Shown here one piece after another: positions 1 through 5,197 of a stretch of 6,091 nt of DNA. Both the position numbers and the translations under genes were made by a program. The notes under the pieces were generated by a model, which worked only from the letters and a program-made list of their open reading frames with translations, had not been told where the DNA came from and did no database searches. Positions within the stretch are counted from its first letter, which is position 1, and each line of letters begins with the position of its first letter. The stretch comes from Streptococcaceae bacterium (lineage in GTDB: Bacteria > Bacillota > Bacilli > Lactobacillales > Streptococcaceae). The DNA lies in NCBI GenBank assembly GCA_009779335.1, contig WREM01000073.1, positions 1-6,091 of the forward strand. The letters are read 5' to 3'.

Positions 1-1
1 A

Positions 2-49
2 ATGAAATTGGGAGAAATTGTAGAAGGTTTGGAGAATGGAGAAAATTAA
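2..49 (+). CDS. C-terminal end of an upstream gene (partial, product unknown)
   Basis: The frame starting at base 2 is open from the window edge and ends with a TAA at 47-49. It reads MKLGEIVEGLENGEN, where the first Met may be internal. A clear hairpin terminator begins two bases after the stop, as expected for the end of a real gene. Sixteen codons are too few to identify a family, and I do not recognise the tail. The alternative is that these bases are non-coding and the frame is open by chance; the tight fit with the terminator argues against that. Confidence 0.5.
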   Translation: MKLGEIVEGLENGEN

Positions 50-50
50 T

Positions 51-71
51 AAGAGATGAAAATCTCTTTTT
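51..71 (+). terminator. Rho-independent terminator of the upstream gene
   Basis: A 7-bp stem AAGAGAT (51-57) / ATCTCTT (62-68) closes a GAAA tetraloop (58-61) and runs into a T-tract (67-71). It starts directly after the stop codon at 47-49, so gshF is probably transcribed separately from whatever lies upstream. Confidence 0.75.
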
Positions 72-149
72 ATAATCTCCTTTCATGCAATTCTAATCAA
101 TTTATTGTTTAATAGAGGTACATAAAAACAAGGAGAAAGGAATTGGAAG

Positions 150-2405
150 ATGACTGTTTCTTATAAAGAATTATTAACCAAAAAAGAGGTGCGTCCTTAT
201 TTATTAGATGCTCGTTTTGGTATTGAGAAGGAAGGACATCGTGTGGATATGCAGGGTCGGTTGAGCAAGAGTTCTCATCCTACGGTTTTTGGGTCACGTT
301 CTTTTCATCCCTACATTCAGACGGATTTCTGTGAGTCACAGACGGAAGCCATTACACCTGTTTTTGATCATTCTTCTGAGCCTTTGAACTTTATGTCTGC
401 CTTATCTGATGTTATCACCCGCTCCCTAGAACATGAGGAGATGATATGGCCTTTATCTATGCCCCCTGCATTGCCTGAGAATGAAGCAGAGATACAGCTG
501 GCAGATTTGGAAGCAGAGAAGGATGTACGCTATCGACAGGGCCTAGCAGACCGATATGGAAAGCGTAAGCAAATGGTATCGGGAATTCATTATAATTTTG
601 AGTTTGCAAATTCCTTACTTCAATCCATGTTTGAGCAGACTAATGAAGCAGATTATAAGCAATTCAAGACGGATGTCTATATGAAGCTGTCTCGTCAGTA
701 TTTGAGATATATGTGGATTCTTAACTATGCTCTGGGAGCCTCTCCCCGTGCAGATAAGTGTTATTTTACAGAGAAAGATTATCCAACTGAAGCTGTACGT
801 TCTATTCGTAATTCACGTTTTGGTTATCGCAACGAGCCTGATGTTTTTGTTTCTTATGAAAATTTAGACAAATACTATGCCGATTTATCATCCTTGGTTT
901 CCGCTGGAAAATTATCAGAAATGAAAGAATTTTACTCATCTGCCCGTTTGCGTGGGGGTGAGCGTGCAGAAGACCTGATAGAATCAGGAGTGCGTTATGT
1001 GGAGTTTCGTAACTTTGATTTGAATCCTTTTGTGCGTGAAGGTATGGATGTTGATACGGCACGATTTGTTCATCTTTTTGCTCTTTATCTCTTTTATCGG
1101 GAAGAAGATGAAGACAATAGAGATGATAATCAACGACGTGGGCATTTGGCTAATGACACAATCACTTTAGAACATCCATTTGAAAAGACTGCCTATTATG
1201 ACGAGGGAAAAGCATTTTTCTCAGAAATGAGAGCATTTGCTCAATCAGTTGAGTTGTCAAGACAAGATATAGAAATTATTGAGCGTTTTGAACAGTTGCT
1301 TGACCACCCTGAATTAACCCTTGCAGGTCAAATGGAAACAAGGCTTGTCGAAAATTCTGAATTTGCAGTGGATTTGGCAAGACAATATCGTGGGCAAGCC
1401 TTTGAGCGTCCCTTCCAGTTGTCAGGATTTACAGACATGGAATTATCTACGCAAAATCTCATCTTTGATGCCATTCAAAAGGGACTTGAGCTTGAGATAT
1501 TAGATGAAGAAGATCAGATGATAGCCCTTAGATACAAAAATCATGAAGAAATTATCCAAAAAGGCAACATGACCAGTAAAGATTCCATGATTGCCTATTC
1601 CATCATGGAGAACAAAGTAGTCACTAAGAAATTATTGAACAGAGCAGGGTTGAATACACCGTCAGGTCGAGAGTTTTCTTCTTTCAAGGAAGCAAGCAAA
1701 GCTTACTCAATATTTGAAGACCAAGCCATTGTCGTTAAGCCTAAATCAACTAATTACGGTTTGGGGATTTCTATTTTCCATACCCCTGCTAAGCAAGAAC
1801 AATATGATCAAGCTTTAGAGATAGCCTTCAAGGAAGATAGACAAATTTTGGTTGAGGAATTTGTGTCAGGGACGGAGTACAGATTCTTTGTGCTGGATGG
1901 GAAGACGATTGCTGTACTTCGTCGAGACCCTTGCAACGTTATTGGGGATGGACAGTCCACTATTGCTCAATTAGTAGAAGTCAAAAATCAAAGTTCCTTA
2001 CGTGGTTTGGATCATCGCTATCCACTGGAGAAAATCCAACTGGGCAATACTGAAAAGCTCATGCTTGAAGTTCAAGGCTATACTATTGAATCTATTCTTG
2101 GTAAGAATGTCAAAGTCAATCTTCGTGAAAATTCCAATATCTCAACAGGGGGAGACTCTATTGACATGACAGATGCCATGCCCCAGTCTTATAAATGCAT
2201 TGCTGAGCAAGCAGCAGAAGCTCTTGATGTCAAGATTACAGGGATAGATATACTCATTCCTGAATTGGTTGAAGATGGGGAATACTCAATTATTGAAGCC
2301 AACTTCAATCCTGCCATGCTTTTTCACCTTTATCCCTTGACTGGACAAGGACAGCGAGTGACTATGGAAGTCATTAAATTCCTCTTTCCAGAAGTGATTG
2401 AATAA
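150..2405 (+). CDS. gshF: Bifunctional glutamate-cysteine ligase / glutathione synthetase
   Basis: This fused enzyme makes glutathione in the cytoplasm: glutamate plus cysteine gives gamma-glutamylcysteine, then glycine is added, with one ATP per step. The N-terminal ligase half (about 1-465) shows GIEKE at 24-28, RSFHPYIQTDF at 50-60 with E62 and E66, SGIHYNFE near 144-151 and EFRNFDLNPF at 285-294. The C-terminal ATP-grasp half shows TSKD at 475-478, VVKPKSTNYGLGISIF at 528-543, VEEF then GTEYRFFVLDG at 568-584, NVIGDG at 596-601, NSNISTGGDSID near 661-672, and the metal-binding EANFNP at 716-721. Its 751 residues match the usual GshF length of about 750. The start is supported by AAAGGA at 136-141, eight bases before ATG. 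From memory it looks closer to Enterococcus/Listeria GshF than to the S. thermophilus form. GshF is patchily distributed in lactic acid bacteria, so transfer is possible but not shown here. Confidence 0.96.
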   Translation: MTVSYKELLTKKEVRPYLLDARFGIEKEGHRVDMQGRLSKSSHPTVFGSRSFHPYIQTDFCESQTEAITPVFDHSSEPLNFMSALSDVITRSLEHEEMIWPLSMPPALPENEAEIQLADLEAEKDVRYRQGLADRYGKRKQMVSGIHYNFEFANSLLQSMFEQTNEADYKQFKTDVYMKLSRQYLRYMWILNYALGASPRADKCYFTEKDYPTEAVRSIRNSRFGYRNEPDVFVSYENLDKYYADLSSLVSAGKLSEMKEFYSSARLRGGERAEDLIESGVRYVEFRNFDLNPFVREGMDVDTARFVHLFALYLFYREEDEDNRDDNQRRGHLANDTITLEHPFEKTAYYDEGKAFFSEMRAFAQSVELSRQDIEIIERFEQLLDHPELTLAGQMETRLVENSEFAVDLARQYRGQAFERPFQLSGFTDMELSTQNLIFDAIQKGLELEILDEEDQMIALRYKNHEEIIQKGNMTSKDSMIAYSIMENKVVTKKLLNRAGLNTPSGREFSSFKEASKAYSIFEDQAIVVKPKSTNYGLGISIFHTPAKQEQYDQALEIAFKEDRQILVEEFVSGTEYRFFVLDGKTIAVLRRDPCNVIGDGQSTIAQLVEVKNQSSLRGLDHRYPLEKIQLGNTEKLMLEVQGYTIESILGKNVKVNLRENSNISTGGDSIDMTDAMPQSYKCIAEQAAEALDVKITGIDILIPELVEDGEYSIIEANFNPAMLFHLYPLTGQGQRVTMEVIKFLFPEVIE

Positions 2406-2426
2406 ATAAAAAGTCAAGTTTAGTAT
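2398..2426 (+). promoter_or_regulatory. Candidate promoter for the small membrane protein gene
   Basis: TTGAAT (2398-2403, overlapping the gshF stop) and TAGTAT (2421-2426) are separated by exactly 17 bases. Each matches the sigma-A consensus at four of six positions. The -10 lies inside the palindrome at 2412-2441, so a repressor bound there would block it. The predicted start, near 2433, would place the hairpin 2435-2460 at the 5' end of the message. The boxes are weak, and read-through from gshF is the alternative. Confidence 0.25.
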
Positions 2427-2441
2427 ATACTAAACTTGACT
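2412..2441. repeat. Perfect 30-bp palindrome after gshF (operator or hairpin)
   Basis: The arm AGTCAAGTTTAGTA (2412-2425), a central TA, and the exact reverse complement (2428-2441) form a gap-free 30-bp palindrome starting seven bases after the gshF stop. As RNA it gives a stem of about 13 bp, but on the + strand no T-tract follows. On the - strand a T-rich run (bases 2411 back to 2400) would follow, yet no - strand gene is seen. It may therefore be a poor gshF terminator, a protein operator, or both. Its right arm is shared with the next hairpin. Confidence 0.85.
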
Positions 2442-2460
2442 GTCTTGACAGACAGTCAAG
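2435..2460 (+). promoter_or_regulatory. Second hairpin sharing an arm with the palindrome
   Basis: CTTGACTGTC (2435-2444) pairs perfectly over 10 bp with GACAGTCAAG (2451-2460) around the loop TTGACA. The segment 2435-2441 is also the right arm of the preceding palindrome, so the two RNA structures exclude each other. The hairpin ends six bases before the ribosome site AAAGGAG (2467-2473) of the next gene. No T-tract follows, so it is unlikely to be a simple terminator. Confidence 0.7.
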
Positions 2461-2480
2461 AACATTAAAGGAGAAAAGAA

Positions 2481-2759
2481 ATGTTAGAAATTGTGATTAT
2501 TATTTATTTTATTGTAATGGGAGTGATGTGGGCATTCTTTACAACAGAAGAATCAACACTCAAAACGATAAAGAGAGCAAGATGGGGGAACCTAAAAAAA
2601 CTAGGGGATTCCTATCAATCCTCAACCTCAGAAGATGAAAAGAAGAATTTACTTTCTCAAGCAATGTCTTCTGTGAAAAATCGAGGATATTTTATTTTGG
2701 TAATAGCAATTTTGCTAATTATTGTTGATGGAGCTAGAATTTATCTTGCTTCGCATTAA
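2481..2759 (+). CDS. Unrecognised small protein with two predicted membrane segments
   Basis: I do not recognise this 92-residue protein. It has a hydrophobic N-terminal segment (about 4-20, rich in Ile/Val/Met, with W17 and FF at 19-20), a polar middle, and a second hydrophobic segment (about 70-87, broken by D83 and R86). The middle starts basic (K28, K31, R32, R34, K39, K40), then has an acidic/Ser patch (about 43-54) and K66, R68 before the second segment. By the positive-inside rule the loop would be cytoplasmic and both ends outside. Translation is well supported by AAAGGAG at 2467-2473, seven bases before ATG. It lies 75 bases after gshF and has its own terminator. A link to glutathione or redox is possible only by position. 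There is no signal-peptide cleavage site or bacteriocin-type double-glycine leader. Confidence 0.8.
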   Translation: MLEIVIIIYFIVMGVMWAFFTTEESTLKTIKRARWGNLKKLGDSYQSSTSEDEKKNLLSQAMSSVKNRGYFILVIAILLIIVDGARIYLASH

Positions 2760-2768
2760 TACTTAATC

Positions 2769-2798
2769 AAACACGTCTATAAAAAGGCTTGTTTTTTT
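2769..2798 (+). terminator. Terminator of the small membrane protein gene
   Basis: AAACACGTC (2769-2777) pairs with GGCTTGTTT (2786-2794) as a 9-bp stem with one C-U mismatch and one G-U pair. The loop is TATAAAAA, and seven T (2792-2798) form the 3' arm end and tail. It lies 9 bases after the stop and separates this gene from prfC. Confidence 0.65.
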
Positions 2799-2806
2799 GA
2801 TACAAT
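2798..2806 (+). promoter_or_regulatory. Extended -10 promoter of prfC
   Basis: TGATACAAT carries a TGN extension directly before TACAAT (2801-2806), one mismatch from TATAAT. No good -35 is seen 16-18 bases upstream, which is tolerable for an extended -10 site. It begins at the last T of the preceding terminator. The predicted start near 2813 gives a leader of about 30 bases. Confidence 0.6.
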
Positions 2807-2842
2807 GGTAAAAGTTAAATTCAAAAGAGTGAAAGAGAAAAT

Positions 2843-4402
2843 ATGTCAATTCAAGAACAAATCAAAAAACGTCGCACCTTTGCTATCATTAGTCACCCTG
2901 ATGCAGGGAAGACAACCATTACCGAGCAACTTCTTAAATTCGGTGGAGCCATTCGTGAAGCGGGTACTGTAAAAGCTCGTAAGACAGGGAACTTTGCTAA
3001 GTCTGACTGGATGGACATTGAGAAGGAACGTGGAATTTCTGTTACTTCATCTGTTATGCAGTTTGACTATGCCGACAAACGTGTCAATATCCTAGATACT
3101 CCGGGCCATGAGGACTTTTCAGAGGATACCTATCGTACGCTTATGGCAGTAGATGCCGTGGTTATGGTGATTGACTCGGCTAAAGGGATAGAAGCACAGA
3201 CAAAAAAGCTCTTCCAAGTTGTCAAACATCGAAATATTCCTATTTTTACATTTATCAATAAATTAGACCGTGATGGGCGTGAACCTTTAGACCTGCTTTC
3301 AGAGCTAGAAGATATTCTTGGTATCGCCTCTGTACCTATGAATTGGCCTATTGGTATGGGTAAAAATTTCCAAGGGCTTTATGACTTCTACAACAAACGC
3401 ATTGAAGTCTATCAATCTGCGGATGATGAACGTTTCGTGTCATTAGATAATATTGAAAACCATGAACTTGCAAAAAATCCTTTCTATACACAAGCTGTAG
3501 AAGATGCAGAACTTTTACAAGATGCGGGAAATGAGTTCAATGAAGAATCAGTCTTATCAGGAGAGTTGACGCCAGTATTCTTCGGTTCAGCTTTGACCTC
3601 ATTTGGAGTGCAAACTTTCTTAAATTCTTTCCTTGAGTATGCCCCAGAGCCAAATGGACATAAGACAGTAGAGGATGAAATCATTGAACCCATGAATTCA
3701 GATTTTTCAGGTTTTATTTTCAAAATTCAAGCCAACATGGATGCACGTCATCGGGATCGTATCGCTTTCTTCCGTATTGTATCAGGAGAATTTGAGCGTG
3801 GGATGGGCGTAAACCTGCTCCGTACAGGTAAGCAAGTCAAGCTTTCTAATGTCACTCAATTCATGGCAGAGTCACGTGAAAATGTAGAAACAGCAGTTGC
3901 TGGGGATATTATCGGGATCTACGATACAGGAACTTATCAGGTTGGAGATACCCTGTCTACAGGTAAGATAAAAACTGCTTTTGAGCCTCTTCCTACCTTT
4001 ACTCCAGAGCTATTCATGAAAGTTTCTGCAAAGAATGTCATGAAGCAAAAATCATTCCATAAAGGAATTGAGCAACTCGTACAAGAAGGAGCCATTCAGC
4101 TTTATACCACCTATACAACTGGAGATGTCATGCTTGGAGCTGTAGGGCAACTTCAATTTGAAGTATTCAAACATCGCATGGAAACAGAATACAACTCTGA
4201 AATCATCATGACACCTATGGGGAGTAAGACGGTGCGTTGGATTAAGCCAGAAGATTTGGATGAGAAGATGTCATCAAGTCGAAATATCTTAGCCAAAGAT
4301 CGCTTTGATCATCCTCTCTTCCTCTTTGAGAATCAATTTGCTCTCAACTGGTTCAAAGATAAATATCCAGATGTTGAACTCATGGAACAATTTAGTGTAT
4401 AA
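2843..4402 (+). CDS. prfC: Peptide chain release factor 3 (RF3)
   Basis: RF3 is a cytoplasmic translational GTPase that removes RF1/RF2 from the ribosome after peptide release. All GTPase motifs are present: the P-loop HPDAGKTT at 18-25, the switch I region ERGISVTSS at 62-70, DTPGHEDF at 85-92, NKLD at 139-142 and GSAL at 248-251. The beta-barrel domain II includes RHRDRIAFFRIVSGEFERGM from 302, and a C-terminal domain contains KNVMKQKSFHKGIEQLVQEG. The conserved stretch after the switch and the RF3-like C-terminus (KYPDVELMEQFSV) distinguish it from EF-G and TetM-type proteins. The length of 519 is close to about 514 in streptococci and 529 in E. coli. The ribosome site is weak: AAAGAG (2832-2837), five bases before ATG, with no better in-frame start. 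It appears monocistronic, between its own promoter and terminator. Confidence 0.97.
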   Translation: MSIQEQIKKRRTFAIISHPDAGKTTITEQLLKFGGAIREAGTVKARKTGNFAKSDWMDIEKERGISVTSSVMQFDYADKRVNILDTPGHEDFSEDTYRTLMAVDAVVMVIDSAKGIEAQTKKLFQVVKHRNIPIFTFINKLDRDGREPLDLLSELEDILGIASVPMNWPIGMGKNFQGLYDFYNKRIEVYQSADDERFVSLDNIENHELAKNPFYTQAVEDAELLQDAGNEFNEESVLSGELTPVFFGSALTSFGVQTFLNSFLEYAPEPNGHKTVEDEIIEPMNSDFSGFIFKIQANMDARHRDRIAFFRIVSGEFERGMGVNLLRTGKQVKLSNVTQFMAESRENVETAVAGDIIGIYDTGTYQVGDTLSTGKIKTAFEPLPTFTPELFMKVSAKNVMKQKSFHKGIEQLVQEGAIQLYTTYTTGDVMLGAVGQLQFEVFKHRMETEYNSEIIMTPMGSKTVRWIKPEDLDEKMSSSRNILAKDRFDHPLFLFENQFALNWFKDKYPDVELMEQFSV

Positions 4403-4409
4403 ATCAAAG

Positions 4410-4434
4410 AATCTTGACGAAATCAAGATTTTTT
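4410..4434 (+). terminator. Terminator of prfC
   Basis: AATCTTGA (4410-4417) pairs with TCAAGATT (4423-4430) around the loop CGAAA, followed by T to 4434 (six T in a row, 4429-4434). It starts eight bases after the prfC stop. The left arm and loop contain the -35 box of the next promoter. Confidence 0.85.
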
Positions 4435-4442
4435 GCTATAAT
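4414..4442 (+). promoter_or_regulatory. Strong promoter of the rplK-rplA operon
   Basis: TTGACG (4414-4419) and a perfect TATAAT (4437-4442) are spaced by exactly 17 bases, with a TGN extension (TGC, 4434-4436). The -35 and most of the spacer lie inside the prfC terminator hairpin. The predicted start is about 4449, giving an L11 leader of about 108 bases. Near-consensus strength fits a ribosomal protein operon. Confidence 0.88.
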
Positions 4443-4448
4443 TTTCCA

Positions 4449-4556
4449 GTACGCATTTTGACGTACAGGCGTAGGAGATGACTTTTGAAATGACTGCCAT
4501 CGCTCACTACATCACGACATTCAGGCATTTGCCTATAGAAAAAGGAGAAATTTATC
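4449..4556 (+). promoter_or_regulatory. Structured 5' leader of rplK-rplA
   Basis: The predicted transcript opens with a hairpin at its extreme 5' end: GTACG (4449-4453) / CGTAC (4462-4466), loop CATTTTGA. A second interrupted helix can form from GUAG, GAG and AUG (4471-4480) with CAU, CUC and CUAC (4498-4510). A small AGGC / GCCT hairpin lies near 4523-4534. Protein L1 is known to repress the L11-L1 operon in E. coli by binding the leader. The purine-rich GTAGGAGATGAC (4471-4482) and TTTTGAAA (4483-4490) recall parts of the 23S L1-binding region, but I could not fold or align it. The leader also holds a small ORF. Confidence 0.45.
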
Positions 4557-4564
4557 GTGGCTAA
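4478..4564 (+). CDS. Possible 28-codon leader ORF overlapping the rplK start
   Basis: An ATG at 4478 opens a 28-codon frame ending in TAA at 4562-4564. The peptide begins MTFEMTAIAHYITTF and ends KGEIYRG. Its stop overlaps the rplK GTG (4557-4559) in a different frame, which would suit translational coupling. AGGAG (4473-4477) abuts the first ATG, which is too close. For the in-frame ATG at 4490 the gap is 12 bases, which is usable but long. The last codons cover the rplK ribosome site. This may be a chance frame over a structured leader. Confidence 0.2.
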   Translation: MTFEMTAIAHYITTFRHLPIEKGEIYRG

Positions 4565-4982
4565 ACAAGTAGAACAACTCGTTAAATTACAAATTCCTGC
4601 AGGGAAAGCAACACCAGCTCCTCCCGTTGGGCCAGCACTTGGTCAAGCAGGTATCAACATCATGGGATTCGCTAAGGAATTCAACGCACGTACAGCTGAT
4701 CAAGCTGGAATGCTTATTCCTGTAGTAATCTCAGTCTATGAAGATAAATCATTTACATTTATCACTAAAACTCCTCCAGCAGCCGTTCTTTTGAAGAAAG
4801 CTGCTAAGGTTGAAAAAGGTTCAGGTGAGCCTAACAAGGTTAAAGTTGCCACTGTTACACGTGCTCAACTTGAAGAAATTGCTAACACTAAAATGGAAGA
4901 CCTTAACGCTGGATCATTAGATGCTGCTGTATCTATGATTGAGGGGACTGCTAAATCTATGGGATTCGTAGTTGAAGGCTAA
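4557..4982 (+). CDS. rplK: 50S ribosomal protein L11 (uL11)
   Basis: L11 binds 23S rRNA at the GTPase-associated centre, contacts translation factors, and is needed for the RelA-type stringent response and thiostrepton binding. The N-terminal domain has QIPAGKATPAPPVGPALGQ (12-30) with the PP at 22-23, then GINIMGF (32-38). The linker KTPP is at 71-74. The C-terminal RNA-binding domain has GSGEPNK at 88-94 and DLNA at 115-118. The length of 141 is exactly typical. The start is GTG, chosen because it gives the canonical MAK N-terminus and lies nine bases after AAAGGAG (4541-4547). It is first in the operon with rplA, 215 bases upstream, behind a near-consensus promoter. The GTG start and leader structures suggest translational tuning. 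Confidence 0.98.
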   Translation: MAKQVEQLVKLQIPAGKATPAPPVGPALGQAGINIMGFAKEFNARTADQAGMLIPVVISVYEDKSFTFITKTPPAAVLLKKAAKVEKGSGEPNKVKVATVTRAQLEEIANTKMEDLNAGSLDAAVSMIEGTAKSMGFVVEG

Positions 4983-5095
4983 TTTTCTTCAGACTTCAGT
5001 GTCATGAGCTTTCTTACGGACCATCGTACGCTAGGAAACCTCTTTCCTTGAATTCTTTTGAAAAATTAACTCAACAATCAACTAACATTTAACAA
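4983..5095 (+). other. First half of the long rplK-rplA spacer
   Basis: No gene is supported here. The segment holds a weak hairpin AGGAA (5033-5037) / TTCCT (5044-5048) and an AT-rich stretch from 5051. A 15-codon ATG frame at 5004-5051 has no ribosome site. A possible TTGAAA (5058-5063) with TAACAT (5083-5088) has a 19-base gap, so an internal promoter is not convincing. No terminator is seen, so rplA is probably cotranscribed with rplK. Confidence 0.5.
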
Positions 5096-5158
5096 AAGGT
5101 GGAAGGCTTGGAGCATTGCTCCAAGGTGACGGATGAAACAAACAGAGTTTGTCACCTT
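5096..5158 (+). promoter_or_regulatory. Structured leader of rplA, candidate L1 autoregulatory site
   Basis: Three pairings are visible. CTTGGAGC (5107-5114) / GCTCCAAG (5118-5125) makes an 8-bp hairpin. AAGGTGAC (5123-5130) / GTCACCTT (5151-5158) makes a second, extended inward by AAAC (5136-5139) / GTTT (5147-5150), which leaves GGATG unpaired on one side. AAGGTG also occurs at 5096-5101 and could take CACCTT (5153-5158) instead, enclosing the first hairpin. AGGTGGAAGGCTT (5097-5109) resembles, from memory, one strand of the L1 stalk of 23S rRNA. Because rplA encodes L1, feedback by its product is a reasonable inference. A 10-codon frame (5133-5165) sits in the second hairpin. Confidence 0.5.
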
Positions 5159-5180
5159 ACTTTAAAACCGATATTACCAC

Positions 5181-5186
5181 AAGGAG
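5181..5186 (+). promoter_or_regulatory. Ribosome binding site that fixes the rplA start
   Basis: AAGGAG lies 11 bases before ATG at 5198. The frame is open further upstream, back to a GTG at 5099, but that start would add 33 residues unlike any L1 and would translate the structured leader. The ATG at 5198 gives the canonical MAKKSKQ start and a length of 229. Confidence 0.85.
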
Positions 5187-5197
5187 AAAATAATAAA

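Noticed and set aside
71..76. Perfect TATAAT upstream of gshF as its -10 box
   Set aside because: It touches the terminator T-tract, and there is no -35-like hexamer 16-18 bases upstream and no TGN extension. It may be chance in AT-rich sequence; kept only as a possible example in a finding.
802..1062. Minus-strand open frame of 86 codons inside gshF
   Set aside because: It lies wholly opposite conserved GshF coding sequence, its product has no recognisable features, and no separate transcription signals were seen.
1321..1503. Plus-strand 60-codon frame inside gshF
   Set aside because: It is an alternative frame of the intact GshF coding sequence. GshF itself is continuous, so there is no frameshift to explain.
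2445..2450. Perfect TTGACA as a -35 box for the small membrane gene
   Set aside because: The position 17 bases downstream is the ribosome site AAGGAG, with no -10. It is better explained as the loop of the second hairpin.
3484..3723. Minus-strand open frame of 79 codons inside prfC
   Set aside because: It is antisense to the RF3 coding region, with a low-complexity Ser/Lys-rich product.
5004..5051. 15-codon ATG frame in the rplK-rplA spacer
   Set aside because: There is no ribosome site before the ATG and no sign of coding constraint.
5133..5165. 10-codon frame beginning MKQTEF in the rplA leader hairpin
   Set aside because: AAGGTG lies four bases before the ATG, but both are in the helix and the frame is too short to support as a gene.
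5099..5197. N-terminal extension of L1 from a GTG start
   Set aside because: The 33 extra residues do not resemble L1, would run through paired leader RNA, and the ATG at 5198 has an AAGGAG site and gives the normal 229 residues.
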